Shown: positions 9,943 through 20,276, counted from the first letter of the stretch. The stretch is DNA of 64,000 nt from Gracilariopsis chorda (GCA_003194525.1 NBIV01000028.1:186001-250000); one strand, 5' to 3'. Numbers and translations: made by a program. Notes: a model not told the origin generated them from the letters alone.

Positions 9943-10725
9943 ATGAAATGGTTTTCTAGAAAGAAGAAGGGCGCCTCGTCTACCGTCCCCGCCGCCGCTT
10001 CCTCAGCCACTCCCGTGCAACCCGCTGTGCCCGCCGAGGCCGTCGCTCGAGCCGCCGCCGTCGACCAGCGCAGAGCCGAGGAAAGACGCAAGCAGGAGGA
10101 GGTTAAGCAGATCGAACAGCACAACGTTGACGCCATCACCGCCAAGGAGAAGCAGATCGCCATGATAGAGAAGGCTCTCAAAGGATTCGAGGAGCACCGT
10201 CAACGCGAGGCTAAACTCGCCCTGCGCGCCCGACAGATGAAGAAAACCGTCGACACCAAGATGCACCTGCGCCAGGCAAAGCGCTTCGAGACGCGCATCG
10301 CACAGCACGAGACCATGCTGGCCAAGTATCAAGACCAACTGGCCGCCTTGCAGGATGTTGCTACCCACAGACAACAGACCGAGGCCAACAAAAAGTTTGC
10401 CGAGCAAATCAACACCTTGGCTCTTGATGTTGATGAGGTCGACGATGTGCTGCAGGAACAACAGGCTGCTATTGAAAAGGTTCAGAATATCACAACTTCC
10501 ATCCAGGCAGATTCTACCCTCAATCCGGCCTCCACGGAGATGATGGACATGGAAGCGGAGCTGGATGCATTGGAGGCGGAGTTTTCGGAACCGGCAGTTA
10601 CGGCCATTCCTCCACTCCCAGACACCACCCCCGCCATGCCCGCTGTTTCACTTCCGACCGCAACCTCTACTATTACAACAGAGGAAGATGACATTCGCAG
10701 ATTGGAACAGCAAGTTGCCCTTTAG
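9943..10725 (+). CDS. SNF7: ESCRT-III core subunit Snf7/VPS32 (CHMP4 type)
   Basis: The 260-residue protein polymerises on membranes to drive budding away from the cytosol and scission, in multivesicular body sorting and cytokinesis. The start MKWFSRKKKG at 9943 gives the classic Snf7 basic, membrane-touching N-terminus; the longer upstream frame is low-complexity. A Pro/Ala linker (about 11-32) leads into a long charged coiled region (about 35-170) with AITAKEKQIAMIEKALKGFEEHRQREAKLALRA-like helices cut by MKKTVDTKMHLRQAKRFE. Acidic helices follow (MMDMEAELDALEAEF), then a Pro-rich linker. The tail EEDDIRRLEQQVAL may contact Bro1/ALIX or Vps4. Length and order fit CHMP4/Vps32 better than CHMP1-3. 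The gene is intronless and faces the prenyltransferase tail to tail. Confidence 0.93.
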   Translation: MKWFSRKKKGASSTVPAAASSATPVQPAVPAEAVARAAAVDQRRAEERRKQEEVKQIEQHNVDAITAKEKQIAMIEKALKGFEEHRQREAKLALRARQMKKTVDTKMHLRQAKRFETRIAQHETMLAKYQDQLAALQDVATHRQQTEANKKFAEQINTLALDVDEVDDVLQEQQAAIEKVQNITTSIQADSTLNPASTEMMDMEAELDALEAEFSEPAVTAIPPLPDTTPAMPAVSLPTATSTITTEEDDIRRLEQQVAL

Positions 10726-11103
10726 TCTATTTTTGTTTTTCTCCCACCTGTTCCCTTAACTACCGCCCTCTCGCCTGTTTCTAGTTAGCCTGCCATTTTC
10801 GCTTTACGTGTGGCCTCTCACTCAGAGGCTCTGAGAGCTTCACCTAATGCGTCACGTTGGACACGTTCGTTTCACCACAATCATCATGCATCCGTCGACT
10901 ATCCATACAACCACTCCCCCCCCCCCCCCCTCCATGTGTGCAGAATGCTGTGTTTATACCGCTTCCGCAGGAAATGCCACTAGCTCACCCCCTGTGCTCC
11001 TCATCTTCTTTTGTAAACCAAACCGATCGGTGAAGTACAGCAAGTCCTACCAGAAATACAGCTCGATAGAATTCGCATTTAGCTCTGCTTCAAATATGCG
11101 CTC
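10726..11103. other. Spacer between convergent SNF7 and prenyltransferase genes
   Basis: A 378-bp spacer holding both 3' UTRs. It contains a run of about 15 C residues at 10916-10930. No gene or clear signal was seen. Confidence 0.5.
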
Positions 11104-12219
11104 TCAAAGCGCTACAAATGGTAGCAGTACATACTCAAGGTAAAACATTTTCCACGAAAGCATGTAGTACTCGTATAGCTGTTCGGGTGCATTTGTCGAT
11201 ACCACCCTGCTTCTTTGCCACAGCATGGCTGCCACTACCACATGAACGCCCGCTATCACAAGCCCAATGGTGGAGTGTGCAATTCTGAAATAGAAGGTTG
11301 CGGCCGCCATAAACATTACCACCAACGTACACACGCATGCGTTGAACACCTTGTCTGCTCCTAGACGCACCGAAAATGTGCGAATCCCAAACACCATATC
11401 ACCGCGAATATCGGGCACGTCCTTCAAAAGCGCAATCACGATCCCAAAAAAAGTGAAGAATGTGGACGCAAATAGAATCACGGGAGGAAGCAAGTTGCCG
11501 GCCGAACTGTGCAGGAAGAAACCGATGTTCACTAACAGGCCTCGCACTGCTAGGATCAAGATTGATGCCAGAAGCGCAAAGCGTTTTAATCGGAACGGAG
11601 GTGCTGAGTAGATTGTGCCCAGTATGGCGGATCCTATGAGAACCACTCGTAATGCAGGAGTTGCCAGAGGTGCCAGACAGAAAAGTAAGCCGAGTATCGC
11701 AGACAATGCTATTGTTAGTTGGGCGTCGGGCTTGGTTAGTGCGCCGGAGGCCAGTGGTAGGTATGGTTTGTTGATGCGATCGATCGGAATATCAAAATAC
11801 TGGTTTAGACCGACAATATAGATATTGAGCAGCAATGCGGGGATGATGGCTGTGAGGAACACAGCAACAGGCTGCGAGGCGGGAGAATGGAACATGGCTA
11901 GAAGAGAAACGGAAATCACAGAACATAGAGTACCGTAGATTGTGTGTGGTCGCGAGAAAGCCCACAAGTTTCGCAGTATTCGTGCGAGACTTGGAGTTTT
12001 GGATGAGACGTGTGGAGATGGTGCGTCCCCCTGCGAGGATGGCGAAGGGAATGATTCAGAGGCCGGGTTCCTCACGCTTGCTCGGATACGAGTTGGTGCT
12101 CTGAAGTGGGAAAAACGAGTGATGCGACATTGGTCAGGAAACGGTTGACGGCGATGAAAACGCGTATGTCGTGGGAGCACAGGGCTTCCAATGAAATTCA
12201 GGCCCAGTTGCATCGTCAA
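11104..12219 (-). CDS. Homogentisate prenyltransferase (UbiA family)
   Basis: The 371-residue protein is a UbiA-type membrane prenyltransferase that joins a prenyl diphosphate to homogentisate, the committed step toward tocopherols or plastoquinone. The first Asp-rich motif is NQYFDIPID (139-147), followed by RINKPYLPLASG, which is characteristic of homogentisate phytyl/solanesyl transferases. Next comes GTIYSAPPFRLKRF (201-214), and the second Asp-rich motif is KDVPDIRGD (266-274). About eight or nine hydrophobic helices follow residue 95. Residues 1-75 are Ser/Pro/Arg-rich without acidic clusters, as expected of a plastid transit peptide. Phytyl (VTE2/HPT) and solanesyl (HST) specificity cannot be separated by eye. 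The gene is intronless; CAF1 lies upstream on the same strand. Confidence 0.92.
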   Translation of the reverse strand: MTMQLGLNFIGSPVLPRHTRFHRRQPFPDQCRITRFSHFRAPTRIRASVRNPASESFPSPSSQGDAPSPHVSSKTPSLARILRNLWAFSRPHTIYGTLCSVISVSLLAMFHSPASQPVAVFLTAIIPALLLNIYIVGLNQYFDIPIDRINKPYLPLASGALTKPDAQLTIALSAILGLLFCLAPLATPALRVVLIGSAILGTIYSAPPFRLKRFALLASILILAVRGLLVNIGFFLHSSAGNLLPPVILFASTFFTFFGIVIALLKDVPDIRGDMVFGIRTFSVRLGADKVFNACVCTLVVMFMAAATFYFRIAHSTIGLVIAGVHVVVAAMLWQRSRVVSTNAPEQLYEYYMLSWKMFYLEYVLLPFVAL

Positions 12220-13122
12220 AGTTCAAGCATGCGGTAAACTTGTAAAGTGTTCTTTGATCAAAGGCTATCTGTCATAGCTCGCAGGGAACAAATCTTGGGA
12301 GCCCGCTCGGTTATGATCTCCTTTCACTGGATCCAATAATTGATAAACGCCTGAGGTGAAGGTTGAGGAGCACGAACAAACGGTAGAAGAGGTTCTCTTC
12401 CAGCGCTTGATGCTTCAGGCTATCGATATCATCGATCACAACAGCATTATGCTCATCTACTCCTGTAATTCTTTGCGTGCGCAGGAGCCTATTCATTTGT
12501 ATTGGACACGAGCAGCGCATAGTCCGTGTGCGCAGAGCTGCCCCTTGATAGAAAGATGCTGTGTATGACTCTCATTTACCTACAATGCCAAAAAGGGTGC
12601 TGTTTGCGGCACGTGCAGCGCCCGTCGGTACCTCAGTTCGACCGTGAGAAAGCTATCCTTGGTACCTTTGGCAGCGTTGGTAACATTACCCTTCGGCAAC
12701 CGGTAAATGCACTGCAGCAATCCCCCATTCTCTGGTTTGGGCAAGCTCTGTGGTTTGACGTCTTCACTTCTGATATCTCGCCCCGCGAGGAGCACGAAGG
12801 TCTTCAAAAGGATTGTCTAATTCAGTCTGCTGCTCTCTGCTTGTAGGACAGGGCGCACGCTATGAACAAAAGGTGACTTTGCATTCGTATGTCTCTCGCA
12901 GGTTCCGGTCGCTGTCTTGGTGTACGCATTATCTAGAAGACGCACTGTATATATTGAAAACAGCGGTTGTGATTGACAAAGTGCGTTACGGATGGTTTTT
13001 CCATCATGTCTACAATTGCGAAGGATAGATATGGCTCGGGTTACCCCTGTCTCGTTCCCACTTTGGCGAAACTATGATTGGCTTCGGATGGAGATAGCAA
13101 ACAGCCATATATCTTTACAAGC
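12220..13122. other. Spacer between CAF1 and prenyltransferase
   Basis: This 903-bp spacer lies between two minus-strand genes. It holds the CAF1 3' end and the prenyltransferase promoter. A GGTACC/GGTAAC-rich self-complementary stretch at about 12650-12710 resembles motifs in other spacers. No coding sequence was recognised. Confidence 0.5.
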
Positions 13123-14034
13123 TTAGGATGGTGACGCCAGTGTTGACGTCCCATTGCCACTACCGTTGCTGCCATCCGTTCCCGCTATTGCCTTTCTTGG
13201 AGTGAACGTAGGCGACGAAGAAGGTGGTAGGTTGCCAACAGAATCCTTCATGCCCATTCCAAGAGTGTACAAAACGCCGTTCTTCGACGCGTCAATGACG
13301 CCGTTGAAAACTTGCTCCCTCATCTTGAAGTAAACGTCCAAAGTCAGCAAAGAGTCAGAACCCGCCTGATGCATGTTTCCGATACGTTCACATCCAAGCG
13401 TTTCCGCAACTTTGTTCAAACCGCCGTACAACCTGTCGGTCGACAGCATAAGATACTTCAAATCGTACAAGCAAGGAAAGAAGAGATGAAGGTACTCGAA
13501 GAACTCAGCTTCCTGTTCTGGAAGAGGTATTGCAGTCAGAACCTTGATGAGGTAGCAGAAGTCGTAGCCGCCGGAGAACGTAACCCATGTGATACGTGGG
13601 TTCAACACCAGTCCTGAGGAGATTATCAGTTCACCAAAAGTGAGCACGTCAATACCATTTCGTTCATGCTCTGCAAAATCAATGCCACTGGCACTGAGCA
13701 GTTCGATGGAGTCTTGTGCGTACATGTCGCTAGATAAGCTGAATGAGAAATTAAACTGCCAGGTGGTACATTCCTCAGGTTGCTTTCCGTCTTCTGTGGC
13801 GAGCGAGATTCCCAGTTGAATGATCTTGAGAAGGTCCGCGTTTAGGCGATGTGTGCAGTACGCTGCATCTGGCGTAGTGGCCTGCTGGCCAATCGGACGA
13901 AGAACCACGCCGGGGAACTCTGTATCCATGGCTATGTGAGTGTACGTTTCGGAAAGCTCGCAGAGCAGAAGGATCTCTTCCTCTAGGTTGGAAGCCCATA
14001 CTTGCCTGATTCGTGGCACACGAGCCATCCGCAA
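13123..14034 (-). CDS. CAF1: CCR4-NOT deadenylase CAF1/POP2 (CNOT7/8)
   Basis: The 303-residue protein is a DEDD-family 3' exonuclease that shortens mRNA poly(A) tails as part of the CCR4-NOT complex in the cytoplasm. The catalytic set is visible: D37 and E39 in MDTEFPG, D158 in TFSGGYDFCYL, and D227 with H222 in HQAGSDSLLT. Other conserved blocks are IRQVWASNLEEE at the N-terminus, KIIQLGISL (70-78), FGELIISSG (133-141) and CLYDLKYLM (188-196). Animal CNOT7 has 285 residues; the extra here is a Ser/Gly/Thr-rich C-terminal tail. The start at 14034 (MRMARVPRIRQVW) gives a normal N-terminus. The gene is intronless. Confidence 0.95.
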   Translation of the reverse strand: MRMARVPRIRQVWASNLEEEILLLCELSETYTHIAMDTEFPGVVLRPIGQQATTPDAAYCTHRLNADLLKIIQLGISLATEDGKQPEECTTWQFNFSFSLSSDMYAQDSIELLSASGIDFAEHERNGIDVLTFGELIISSGLVLNPRITWVTFSGGYDFCYLIKVLTAIPLPEQEAEFFEYLHLFFPCLYDLKYLMLSTDRLYGGLNKVAETLGCERIGNMHQAGSDSLLTLDVYFKMREQVFNGVIDASKNGVLYTLGMGMKDSVGNLPPSSSPTFTPRKAIAGTDGSNGSGNGTSTLASPS

Positions 14035-15175
14035 AGCATAGGCGCTGGTGAAAAGATGTGATGGATCTGGCGCTCAAACCTTTGAACGCCTTGGATCAAA
14101 TCAAATCGTTGGGATGAAAGCCCTGTCGTCGGGCAGTAAGGTACACCGAAGGACGGAGCAAGAAACGGAAGTGGCGAGTAGATAATGTCGATCGACACCG
14201 CTGCATGAGCTAAACTAGTGACTTAGAGGAATACTGGGCGATCGGATTCACAAAGAGGGTCGATAAGAGTGTTGAGGGAAGGTGGTCAGCCTATTTACAC
14301 GCCGGTTCGGTATCAAGCCGCCAGTCACCGTTTCACTGAAAATAGGCGCAGAGGCATCTACCAAGGGTAGAGTATTTTGCCCAAAAAGAAAGAATACGAC
14401 TTCCCTTTGGTGACACGCGGAGTTCCTTGAGCCCGTGAAGAAAATGCAAAGACTCAAGATATCTTGATTCTTCTTCCCCAAACATGTGAGGAAGCGCACA
14501 GCAGTAATCCGCAGCATGAAGACTGTACTACTATTCCCTACTCTAGATATCTATGTTCCTACGGTGTTATCGCAAGGCTAGGAACGCAACTGAGTTGGAC
14601 GACATGTTGTAGCGCTGTAGAAGGAACCTAGAAAATGCGGGCGCAGCTGGCTGATCGATTTGTGTACTAATGACACTCTCGATTCAAGACGCTGGTATAA
14701 AGCGTAATAAGCCGCATGTGCATTCTGAATTGGAGTGCTCCGAAAGCATGCGAGGCAATCCACCTTCGTTTCAAGCGTCAGTCAATAATGTACATATTGA
14801 AAGATGCTTGTAGACACTCTGTACGGTATCCATCGCAACGAACATGGGGCACGAATGAATGTATCGACATAAGATGCATAAGAAAAACAATCTGAGTAAG
14901 CTTTATGTCGTTCGCTGCTTCGGTCTTTCGAGTTCCGACGATCCGAGAAGGCTGGAAGATGCACCAGAAGGTAGCTGCGCATGTAACTATCATCTTGGTA
15001 ACACATCCTGTCGAGCTGAACGCCAAAGAACAACTCAACCGTCGAATGTCGGGCACGGAGGGCTTGATCACAACCGTTGACATATTTGACGGCAGCCATG
15101 GTAGTACTGACTCGTACTATCGAGCAAAAAGGGGCAAACAAGGTGCAGAGGCATGTCTAGTTGAAGAAAGCTGGT
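14035..15175. other. Spacer between NDUFA1 and CAF1
   Basis: This 1.1-kb spacer contains overlapping open frames on both strands at 14778-15210 (about 100-120 codons each) with no family resemblance. One of them, on + at 14905-15210, runs over the NDUFA1 3' end. A small unrecognised gene here cannot be excluded, but nothing supports one frame over the others. Confidence 0.4.
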
Positions 15176-15440
15176 TTACGACGATGTGGCATTCGCCTCC
15201 TCTTCCTTGATTCGTTCGTCACGCTTGTCCATCAGATGATTGAAGTGATCCTGTTGCACTTTCTTATTCTGTCGTATACAAAAGCGGTAAGTACTATGGA
15301 TGGAGTACAAAAAAGCTCACTTGTGAATCAGTTACCTTTCCGTCGTTGAAAGCGCGATGCACAAGTGCTTGCAAAGAACCCATCGCCCCAAGCGCAGCGG
15401 TGATAATCACAAGCGGCGGCATTGCTTCGTACCACGCCAT
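15176..15440 (-). CDS. NDUFA1: Complex I subunit NDUFA1 (MWFE), two exons
   Basis: This 65-residue protein is split and easily missed. Exon 1 (15336-15440) encodes MAWYEAMPPLVIITAALG and ends ...HRAFNDGK. Exon 2 (15176-15268) begins NKKVQQDHFNHLMDKRDERI and ends ...NATSS. They join across a 67-nt intron with donor GTAACT and acceptor ACGACAG. The N-terminus matches the MWFE pattern (W-[FL/Y]-E-x-[LM]-P, then a hydrophobic helix, then a basic xHR or xHK stretch). The D-x-[FW]-x-x-x-[ML]-[DE]-[RK]-RD motif near the end is also typical. Plant MWFE is also about 65 residues. It is a small single-helix accessory subunit of the mitochondrial NADH dehydrogenase membrane arm. It diverges from ESF2, sharing a 629-bp upstream region. 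Confidence 0.85.
15269..15335 (-). other. NDUFA1 intron
   Basis: A 67-nt GT-AG intron on the minus strand, phase 0. It is supported because its removal joins the two conserved halves of the MWFE protein in frame. Confidence 0.82.
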
Positions 15441-16069
15441 TGTTGTTTCTTCTATTCTCCCTTGTCTTCTCGCTCTGAACTGCGACTTTGATGAGAAAGA
15501 GCGGTAGATCTCGATTGTGAAGGCGCTTCAGATTGTGCCTGAAGGGCTGACTGCAGATTGCTCGGTGGATAGCACAATGTCGTTTCGGCATGGGGTGCTG
15601 GGCAATCCCACCTGTAGCCTTCCGATGGACCAAATCCCACAAAGTGAATATCACCGGTCCACTCGGGGCTACTGTTGGTACACAGGGGCGCGTGTCAAGG
15701 CAAGCATGCCCACACAGAGCGGTCCGCTACCAGACCAGAAACAGTTGATTTTCGGACGACAGTTGCCGTAGTATCTGCCAACTACAGTACTCGTAACTTT
15801 ATGGCGGGGCGCTGAGCCCCATGCTACTGCTTAGGTGTCCCCGGGTCGAATTGCAGTTGGTGTCTCAGTTTTCCCGAAAACATCAAAAACAAAGAGGTCG
15901 CCGTCGACAGCATGCACCCGCTAAATTATGCACATGTCTTCAGCAAGCAATATTGCCAACCTTCTTGTCAATCCAAGTACAGGTGAGCTCCCCTTGTTCA
16001 AAGGTAGGCGAGTTCCGCCCCGTGGCATACGCGGTTCTTCTGCGAACGAAGAGGACTTAATCCTGGAAC
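15441..16069. promoter_or_regulatory. Divergent promoter region, NDUFA1 / ESF2
   Basis: A 629-bp spacer between two genes pointing outward, so it must contain both promoters. No TATA box or repeated operator-like motif stood out. Confidence 0.45.
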
Positions 16070-17044
16070 ATGAAAAATTCCTTGCTAGAATCAAACTGTG
16101 AGGAGCGAAAGAAAGCAGAGACTCATCAGTCACAGTTGTCGGACACAGACCAAGCTCATCACACAAAAGAAACCGACTTATCCTCACCATCGACCCGAAC
16201 CCACCCACGACTAAAAAGCACAATAGCTGAAGAAAACGAGCAAGACGATGATAGTCCATCTACATCTCCAACCCCAGCCACGGACGCGCCCAAATCGGAG
16301 AGCGATGCGACTGCCAATGAGAGCGACAAACTCCAAACGAAAAAAGGGAAATCTGAGATCAAGAGAAAAAAGCCGAAGAGAGGCGTAGTATACTTATCGC
16401 GGTTGCCTCCGAACATCGAAATCACTTCTGTGCGAAACCTACTATCACGTACCGGACGAATTACGAATCTATGGCTCCGCCCTGAAACTCGTGAACAGCA
16501 AAAGCAAAGAATGTCTCTAGGGGGAAGTCGCCGCCGAACCACTTTTCGAGACGGATGGGTCGAGTATTCTTCTAGAAATGACGCGCGTGAAACCGTTGCG
16601 CTGTTGAATGGCAGACCAATGGCCGGTCTTAAACGAAAAGGAAGATGGGCTAATGATCTCTGGTGTATGAAATTTCTGCCGGCATTCGAATGGCGTCACC
16701 TCACGGCCGAGGTCTTTGGTGGCAGAGAACGAATTCTGAAGGTGCGTGAGGAAATGGCAGCCGCTAGACAAGAGCGCAATTGGGTGGAAGAGCGGGCTAG
16801 ACTGTCGGAGCGCTTGAGAAGGAACGGTGAAAATGGCGAAAACGCACAGCCGGTTCGGCGTTTCGTACAAAAGCGCCCTGTGCCCGAAACTCCATTCGAT
16901 GATGACATTGACGAAAAGCGAGCCAGAGAGGCAGCCGCTAGAGTTGACGAAGAACTTGAGACTGGCAAACAGGCACCAGTACTGAGCGAAGATTTGGTGC
17001 GATTACTTGTCAATACCAGAAAACCAAAACCAGCCGGTTCCTGA
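16070..17044 (+). CDS. ESF2: Pre-rRNA processing factor ESF2/ABT1
   Basis: The 324-residue nucleolar RNA-binding protein matches ESF2 (yeast) / ABT1 (animals), needed for early 18S rRNA processing in the small-subunit processome. The first 100 residues are acidic, Ser-rich and disordered, then a Lys-rich stretch. The RRM runs from GVVYLSRLPPNI (105-116) through GRITNLWLRPE (129-139) to DGWVEYSSRNDA (161-172). The diagnostic ESF2 ending follows: LLNGRPM, then DLWCMKFLPAFEWRHLTAE (196-214). After the RRM there is a charged helical tail (REEMAAARQERNWVEERARLSERLRR) as in other ESF2 proteins. The start at 16070 keeps the full acidic leader. The gene is intronless and converges on the armadillo-like gene. 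Confidence 0.9.
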   Translation: MKNSLLESNCEERKKAETHQSQLSDTDQAHHTKETDLSSPSTRTHPRLKSTIAEENEQDDDSPSTSPTPATDAPKSESDATANESDKLQTKKGKSEIKRKKPKRGVVYLSRLPPNIEITSVRNLLSRTGRITNLWLRPETREQQKQRMSLGGSRRRTTFRDGWVEYSSRNDARETVALLNGRPMAGLKRKGRWANDLWCMKFLPAFEWRHLTAEVFGGRERILKVREEMAAARQERNWVEERARLSERLRRNGENGENAQPVRRFVQKRPVPETPFDDDIDEKRAREAAARVDEELETGKQAPVLSEDLVRLLVNTRKPKPAGS

Positions 17045-18329
17045 GTTCTGTCTTCGATGAAAACATAGCACCTAGTTGTACCGTTGGTAGCCGTAGCTGA
17101 AGCCGAGAAATAGCGAGGGGTCACATGTAGCAATCGCTTGCTACCCTAACATGTTACCGTGTAAGCGTAGAATAACATATTTTTGAGTGCATTCTGACGG
17201 TGTTTGCTTTCACGCATACCTCGTTTCAAACGAGTCGTTTGTGACCCTCTGCTAAAATGACTCCTTCAGGGTGGCAATCTAACCCTTTATCCCGCACCAT
17301 GCGAACCCCTGCTATATCTCTCATAGTTGTAGCTGTACAAGAGCATGTTGACGGCGGTGTGAACAATACGAGTCTTGACATTCTACTTCTCATTCAGCTG
17401 ATCAAGTGACATTGTACGGAAAATAGGTTCCATCCATCGTTCCACCGGTACTCGGTGGTAACGGATTCGATTTCTCGCAATATTGGTGTCATGACCCTGA
17501 ATTCCATCATGCTCGAGTGCACGGGTAGATGCCACCCTTGCGACCGATACAGAGCCACAGTGGCGTGTTGGGTTTCGTCTCTTGGAGGCTGTCACATGAT
17601 GAAGGTGTAAGAATTCGTTGTGGTTTCGTAACAAGGAGCACGTGATATGCAGTACCAGAGCCAAGTTCCCGGTACCGAAGGTGCAGGGGTAATCAATGTA
17701 ATAGGTTAGACTTCTGAACGGTATCGTTATGTCTCGTGCTGTTCCGCCCTCAACAGAACTGCTTCAGCCTACGCGGCAGTTCGCCTGAAAACCCCAGACG
17801 CAGACCAGTGACCTTCACAGCCGTGGTGTCCGTGATGGGAGTTGAGACGAACGGGTAAACTGCATCGCATGTTTTGTATACATATGCTCGCGCTAGTGCG
17901 CCCACGACACGCGGAACGTGACTCACAGAAAGAGGCCAACGCAGAAATCCTAAAACAGTTGTAGACGAACTGAAGTACACGAGAATCGGAGACAATCAAG
18001 CAAATGAGTAGATAAGGCTGAGCACGATCAACTATGAAACAGTGAAGTGGTATCAGTTGTATACTTGTGTACTACACGGGTATGTATGCCACGAAACTGT
18101 CTGGAACAAAGACAGCGAAGCACTGACAAGTGAGGTTCTAGAGAAATGCCGACGGTAAAGGGGGGTAGATGGCTACCAACAAAATGCCCACACATAGTTC
18201 GCCCATCAGCCATGATCGTCCAACCTAGTATCGGTGTACCAACGGGGTACCCCCCTCATCCACACCTAGAGAAAGAAAGAAAAAAAAAAGCAACAGAAAA
18301 CGAACCCCGGTGCGGTGAGTCTGCAGTGC
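17045..18329. other. Spacer between convergent ESF2 and armadillo-like genes
   Basis: A 1.3-kb spacer. Just after ESF2 is a stretch (about 17075-17160) with GGTAGC and GCAATCGCTTGCTACCC motifs like those near 8008 and 39677. Minus-strand open frames at 17383-17664 and 17750-17999 resemble nothing and are not called. Confidence 0.45.
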
Positions 18330-20039
18330 TTATCTTATGATTTGTTGCGCCGACATGCGGGGTCTAGGGGCGCGTCGAAAGCGATCGGTCTCACCACAAA
18401 CGCGTTGATCCATAGACACGACACGGGTGGGCTTAGGCGAGGTTCCTCCAAACACGTTACTTGGCTGTCTCGACAACTTGGCGACTTCGGAGCCGGTAAG
18501 GGCCAGAGGCGGTTTGCGTTCGGCCCTTGCGTGAGTCCTTGTCATGCGCACGGCCTCGTCAAGACTACCGGCACGCCTTGGACGGTTAGCCGAGACGGAT
18601 CTCCACCTTCGGGTGAGAGTGACTTGTTCTTCTTCGTTGTGCTTCTTTCTGGGGGAAGGCCGAATACTGTGCGAGACCTTGGAACGCTTGGGGGCATCGC
18701 GCGGAGTTTGTCTCTCTGCAACGGTGCGAGTTCTGACAAGGTCTCTGGTGGCAAATGAGGTACGCGCCATGCCTGGCTTGGCGGCGGCGTTGTCAAAGAG
18801 CTGATCGAATCGGTTTGCGCTGTACATGGAGCTATTGGAAGTTTGGTCGGACTGATAGAAATTGAGCTTATGTCCAAAACGGATGCGTCGAATAATGCGC
18901 CTGCCCATGTGCGAGAGGGATGGGTCCTTGTTAGACTGGGAGGTAGCGGAGCGGACATCCATGGCGAGGACGACGGCGGCGGAGGAGAGATCGCGGTCCT
19001 TGGCGGCGATGGCCAGACTGACCTTTTGAGCGGTGGTGGCGATGATTTCGGCAAAATCGGGGTCGAGATGCAGGCCGGACTTGGGGGCCCTACCATGGAA
19101 GCCGCCGCCCAAGAGCATGGCGCGCAAGGCGGTTATACCACGGTTGACGATTTCGCGGTCGCTGGCGTGATGCTGCAGGGCCATGACAACGGCGTTTGCA
19201 CAGCCGGCGGTGTAAAACTCCTTGGCGGCGTGTCGGGCAATAACGGTGGGCGGGGCGGTGGCGACTCGGATGAGCTCGCAGCCGTGCATCTGGACCGGGA
19301 TATTGGAGGTGTGACGTGACATGGCGAGGGCGACGGTACTCGCAAAGTGGTAGTCGTCGATGACGGCGTTGGACGAACGCGAGAAGCGTGGGGTGGGGAA
19401 GGGGAGGGAGGAGATGTGTCGGGCGGCTGCTAACATGGCTAGTAGAGTAGTGGAGGCGCCGGAGGTGGTGTTACAGAGGTGATGGGCGGAGGCGGAGATG
19501 ACGGAGGCGGCGGCGCGCACGGAGGAGGTGTGCGGGGTGGGTGAACGCTGGGTGAGATGAAAGGCGAGCAGGTCGGCGCCGCGGAGTAGGAGGCCGTTGT
19601 TGGCGGAGTGGGTGCGCATTGCGACGGTGACGGCGGAGATGATTGCGTCGCGGTGGCGCGAGTTGTTGGAGGCGTTGTTCTGGAGGGCGGCGAGGGCGGT
19701 GTGTTGGAAGGCGGCGGACATGAGGAGGCGGTCCATGCTGAGGACGATGGCGGGCTCGACTTGGACATGGCGGGGGTTGAGGGCGGGGTGGGCGAGGATG
19801 GCGACGGCGCGGTGGGCGAGGAGGAGGTTGTTGGGGACTCTGGTGAGGAGGTCGGCTAGGGCGGAGGCGATGAGGGTGGCGGAGGGAGCGGAGATGGCGG
19901 GGAGGGCGCGACGGAGGTGATCGAGGGCGTCTGCGGTTTGGGAGGGTTTTTGGGGGTCGATGGCGATGAGGAGGTTTGCGAGGGAGGGGACGGAGGGGGA
20001 GGAGGGGGAGGAGGGGGAAGTAGAAGAGGCGGAATGCAT
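18330..20039 (-). CDS. Armadillo-like helical repeat protein of unknown function
   Basis: The 569-residue protein has a Ser/Pro start (MHSASSTSPSSPSSPSVP) followed by about 330 residues of Ala-rich helices. Recurrent blocks such as LANLLIAIDPQK, VAILAHPALN, TALAALQNNASNN and VVMALQHHASDREIVNRGITALRAML are typical of armadillo/HEAT solenoids, which bind other proteins. Repeats fall at roughly 40-residue steps. The remaining 190 residues are basic, Ser/Arg-rich and disordered (RRWRSVSANRPRRAGS and similar). The frame is open further upstream to 20375, but that part encodes homopolymeric Pro/His from the G-rich tracts, so the start at 20039 is preferred. No specific family could be named; a cytosolic or nuclear scaffold is the safest reading. 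Confidence 0.75.
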   Translation of the reverse strand: MHSASSTSPSSPSSPSVPSLANLLIAIDPQKPSQTADALDHLRRALPAISAPSATLIASALADLLTRVPNNLLLAHRAVAILAHPALNPRHVQVEPAIVLSMDRLLMSAAFQHTALAALQNNASNNSRHRDAIISAVTVAMRTHSANNGLLLRGADLLAFHLTQRSPTPHTSSVRAAASVISASAHHLCNTTSGASTTLLAMLAAARHISSLPFPTPRFSRSSNAVIDDYHFASTVALAMSRHTSNIPVQMHGCELIRVATAPPTVIARHAAKEFYTAGCANAVVMALQHHASDREIVNRGITALRAMLLGGGFHGRAPKSGLHLDPDFAEIIATTAQKVSLAIAAKDRDLSSAAVVLAMDVRSATSQSNKDPSLSHMGRRIIRRIRFGHKLNFYQSDQTSNSSMYSANRFDQLFDNAAAKPGMARTSFATRDLVRTRTVAERQTPRDAPKRSKVSHSIRPSPRKKHNEEEQVTLTRRWRSVSANRPRRAGSLDEAVRMTRTHARAERKPPLALTGSEVAKLSRQPSNVFGGTSPKPTRVVSMDQRVCGETDRFRRAPRPRMSAQQIIR

Positions 20040-20182
20040 GGTGTGTGTAGTGGATGGGGGGATGGGGGGATGAGGGGGAGGGAAGGAGGGAGGGGGGAGG
20101 GGGTTGGGGGGGGGGGGGGGGGGTGGATGAGCAGTGGAGGGGGAGGAGTTGGGAGGTGTTTGTTGGAAGAGGGGATGGAGAT

Positions 20183-20215
<33 letters not shown>
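20183..20215. repeat. 33-nt poly(G) tract
   Basis: Thirty-three consecutive G residues about 145-175 bp upstream of the armadillo-like start, inside a wider G-rich zone (about 20040-20215). In the gene's own sense it is a C33 run. It could form quadruplex or H-DNA structures, and its exact length is prone to sequencing error. Confidence 0.85.
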
Positions 20216-20216
<1 letters not shown>

Positions 20217-20238
20217 GTTGGTCGGAGGACGATTTGTT

Positions 20239-20242
<4 letters not shown>

Positions 20243-20274
<32 letters not shown>
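20243..20274. repeat. (TG)16 microsatellite
   Basis: Sixteen TG dinucleotides on the + strand (CA on the gene's sense strand), next to the poly(G) tract upstream of the armadillo-like gene. Confidence 0.92.

Positions 20275-20276
<2 letters not shown>

Noticed and set aside
14778-15210. Possible small gene beside NDUFA1
   Set aside because: Three frames on two strands are open at once and none matches a family; one overlaps the NDUFA1 3' exon.
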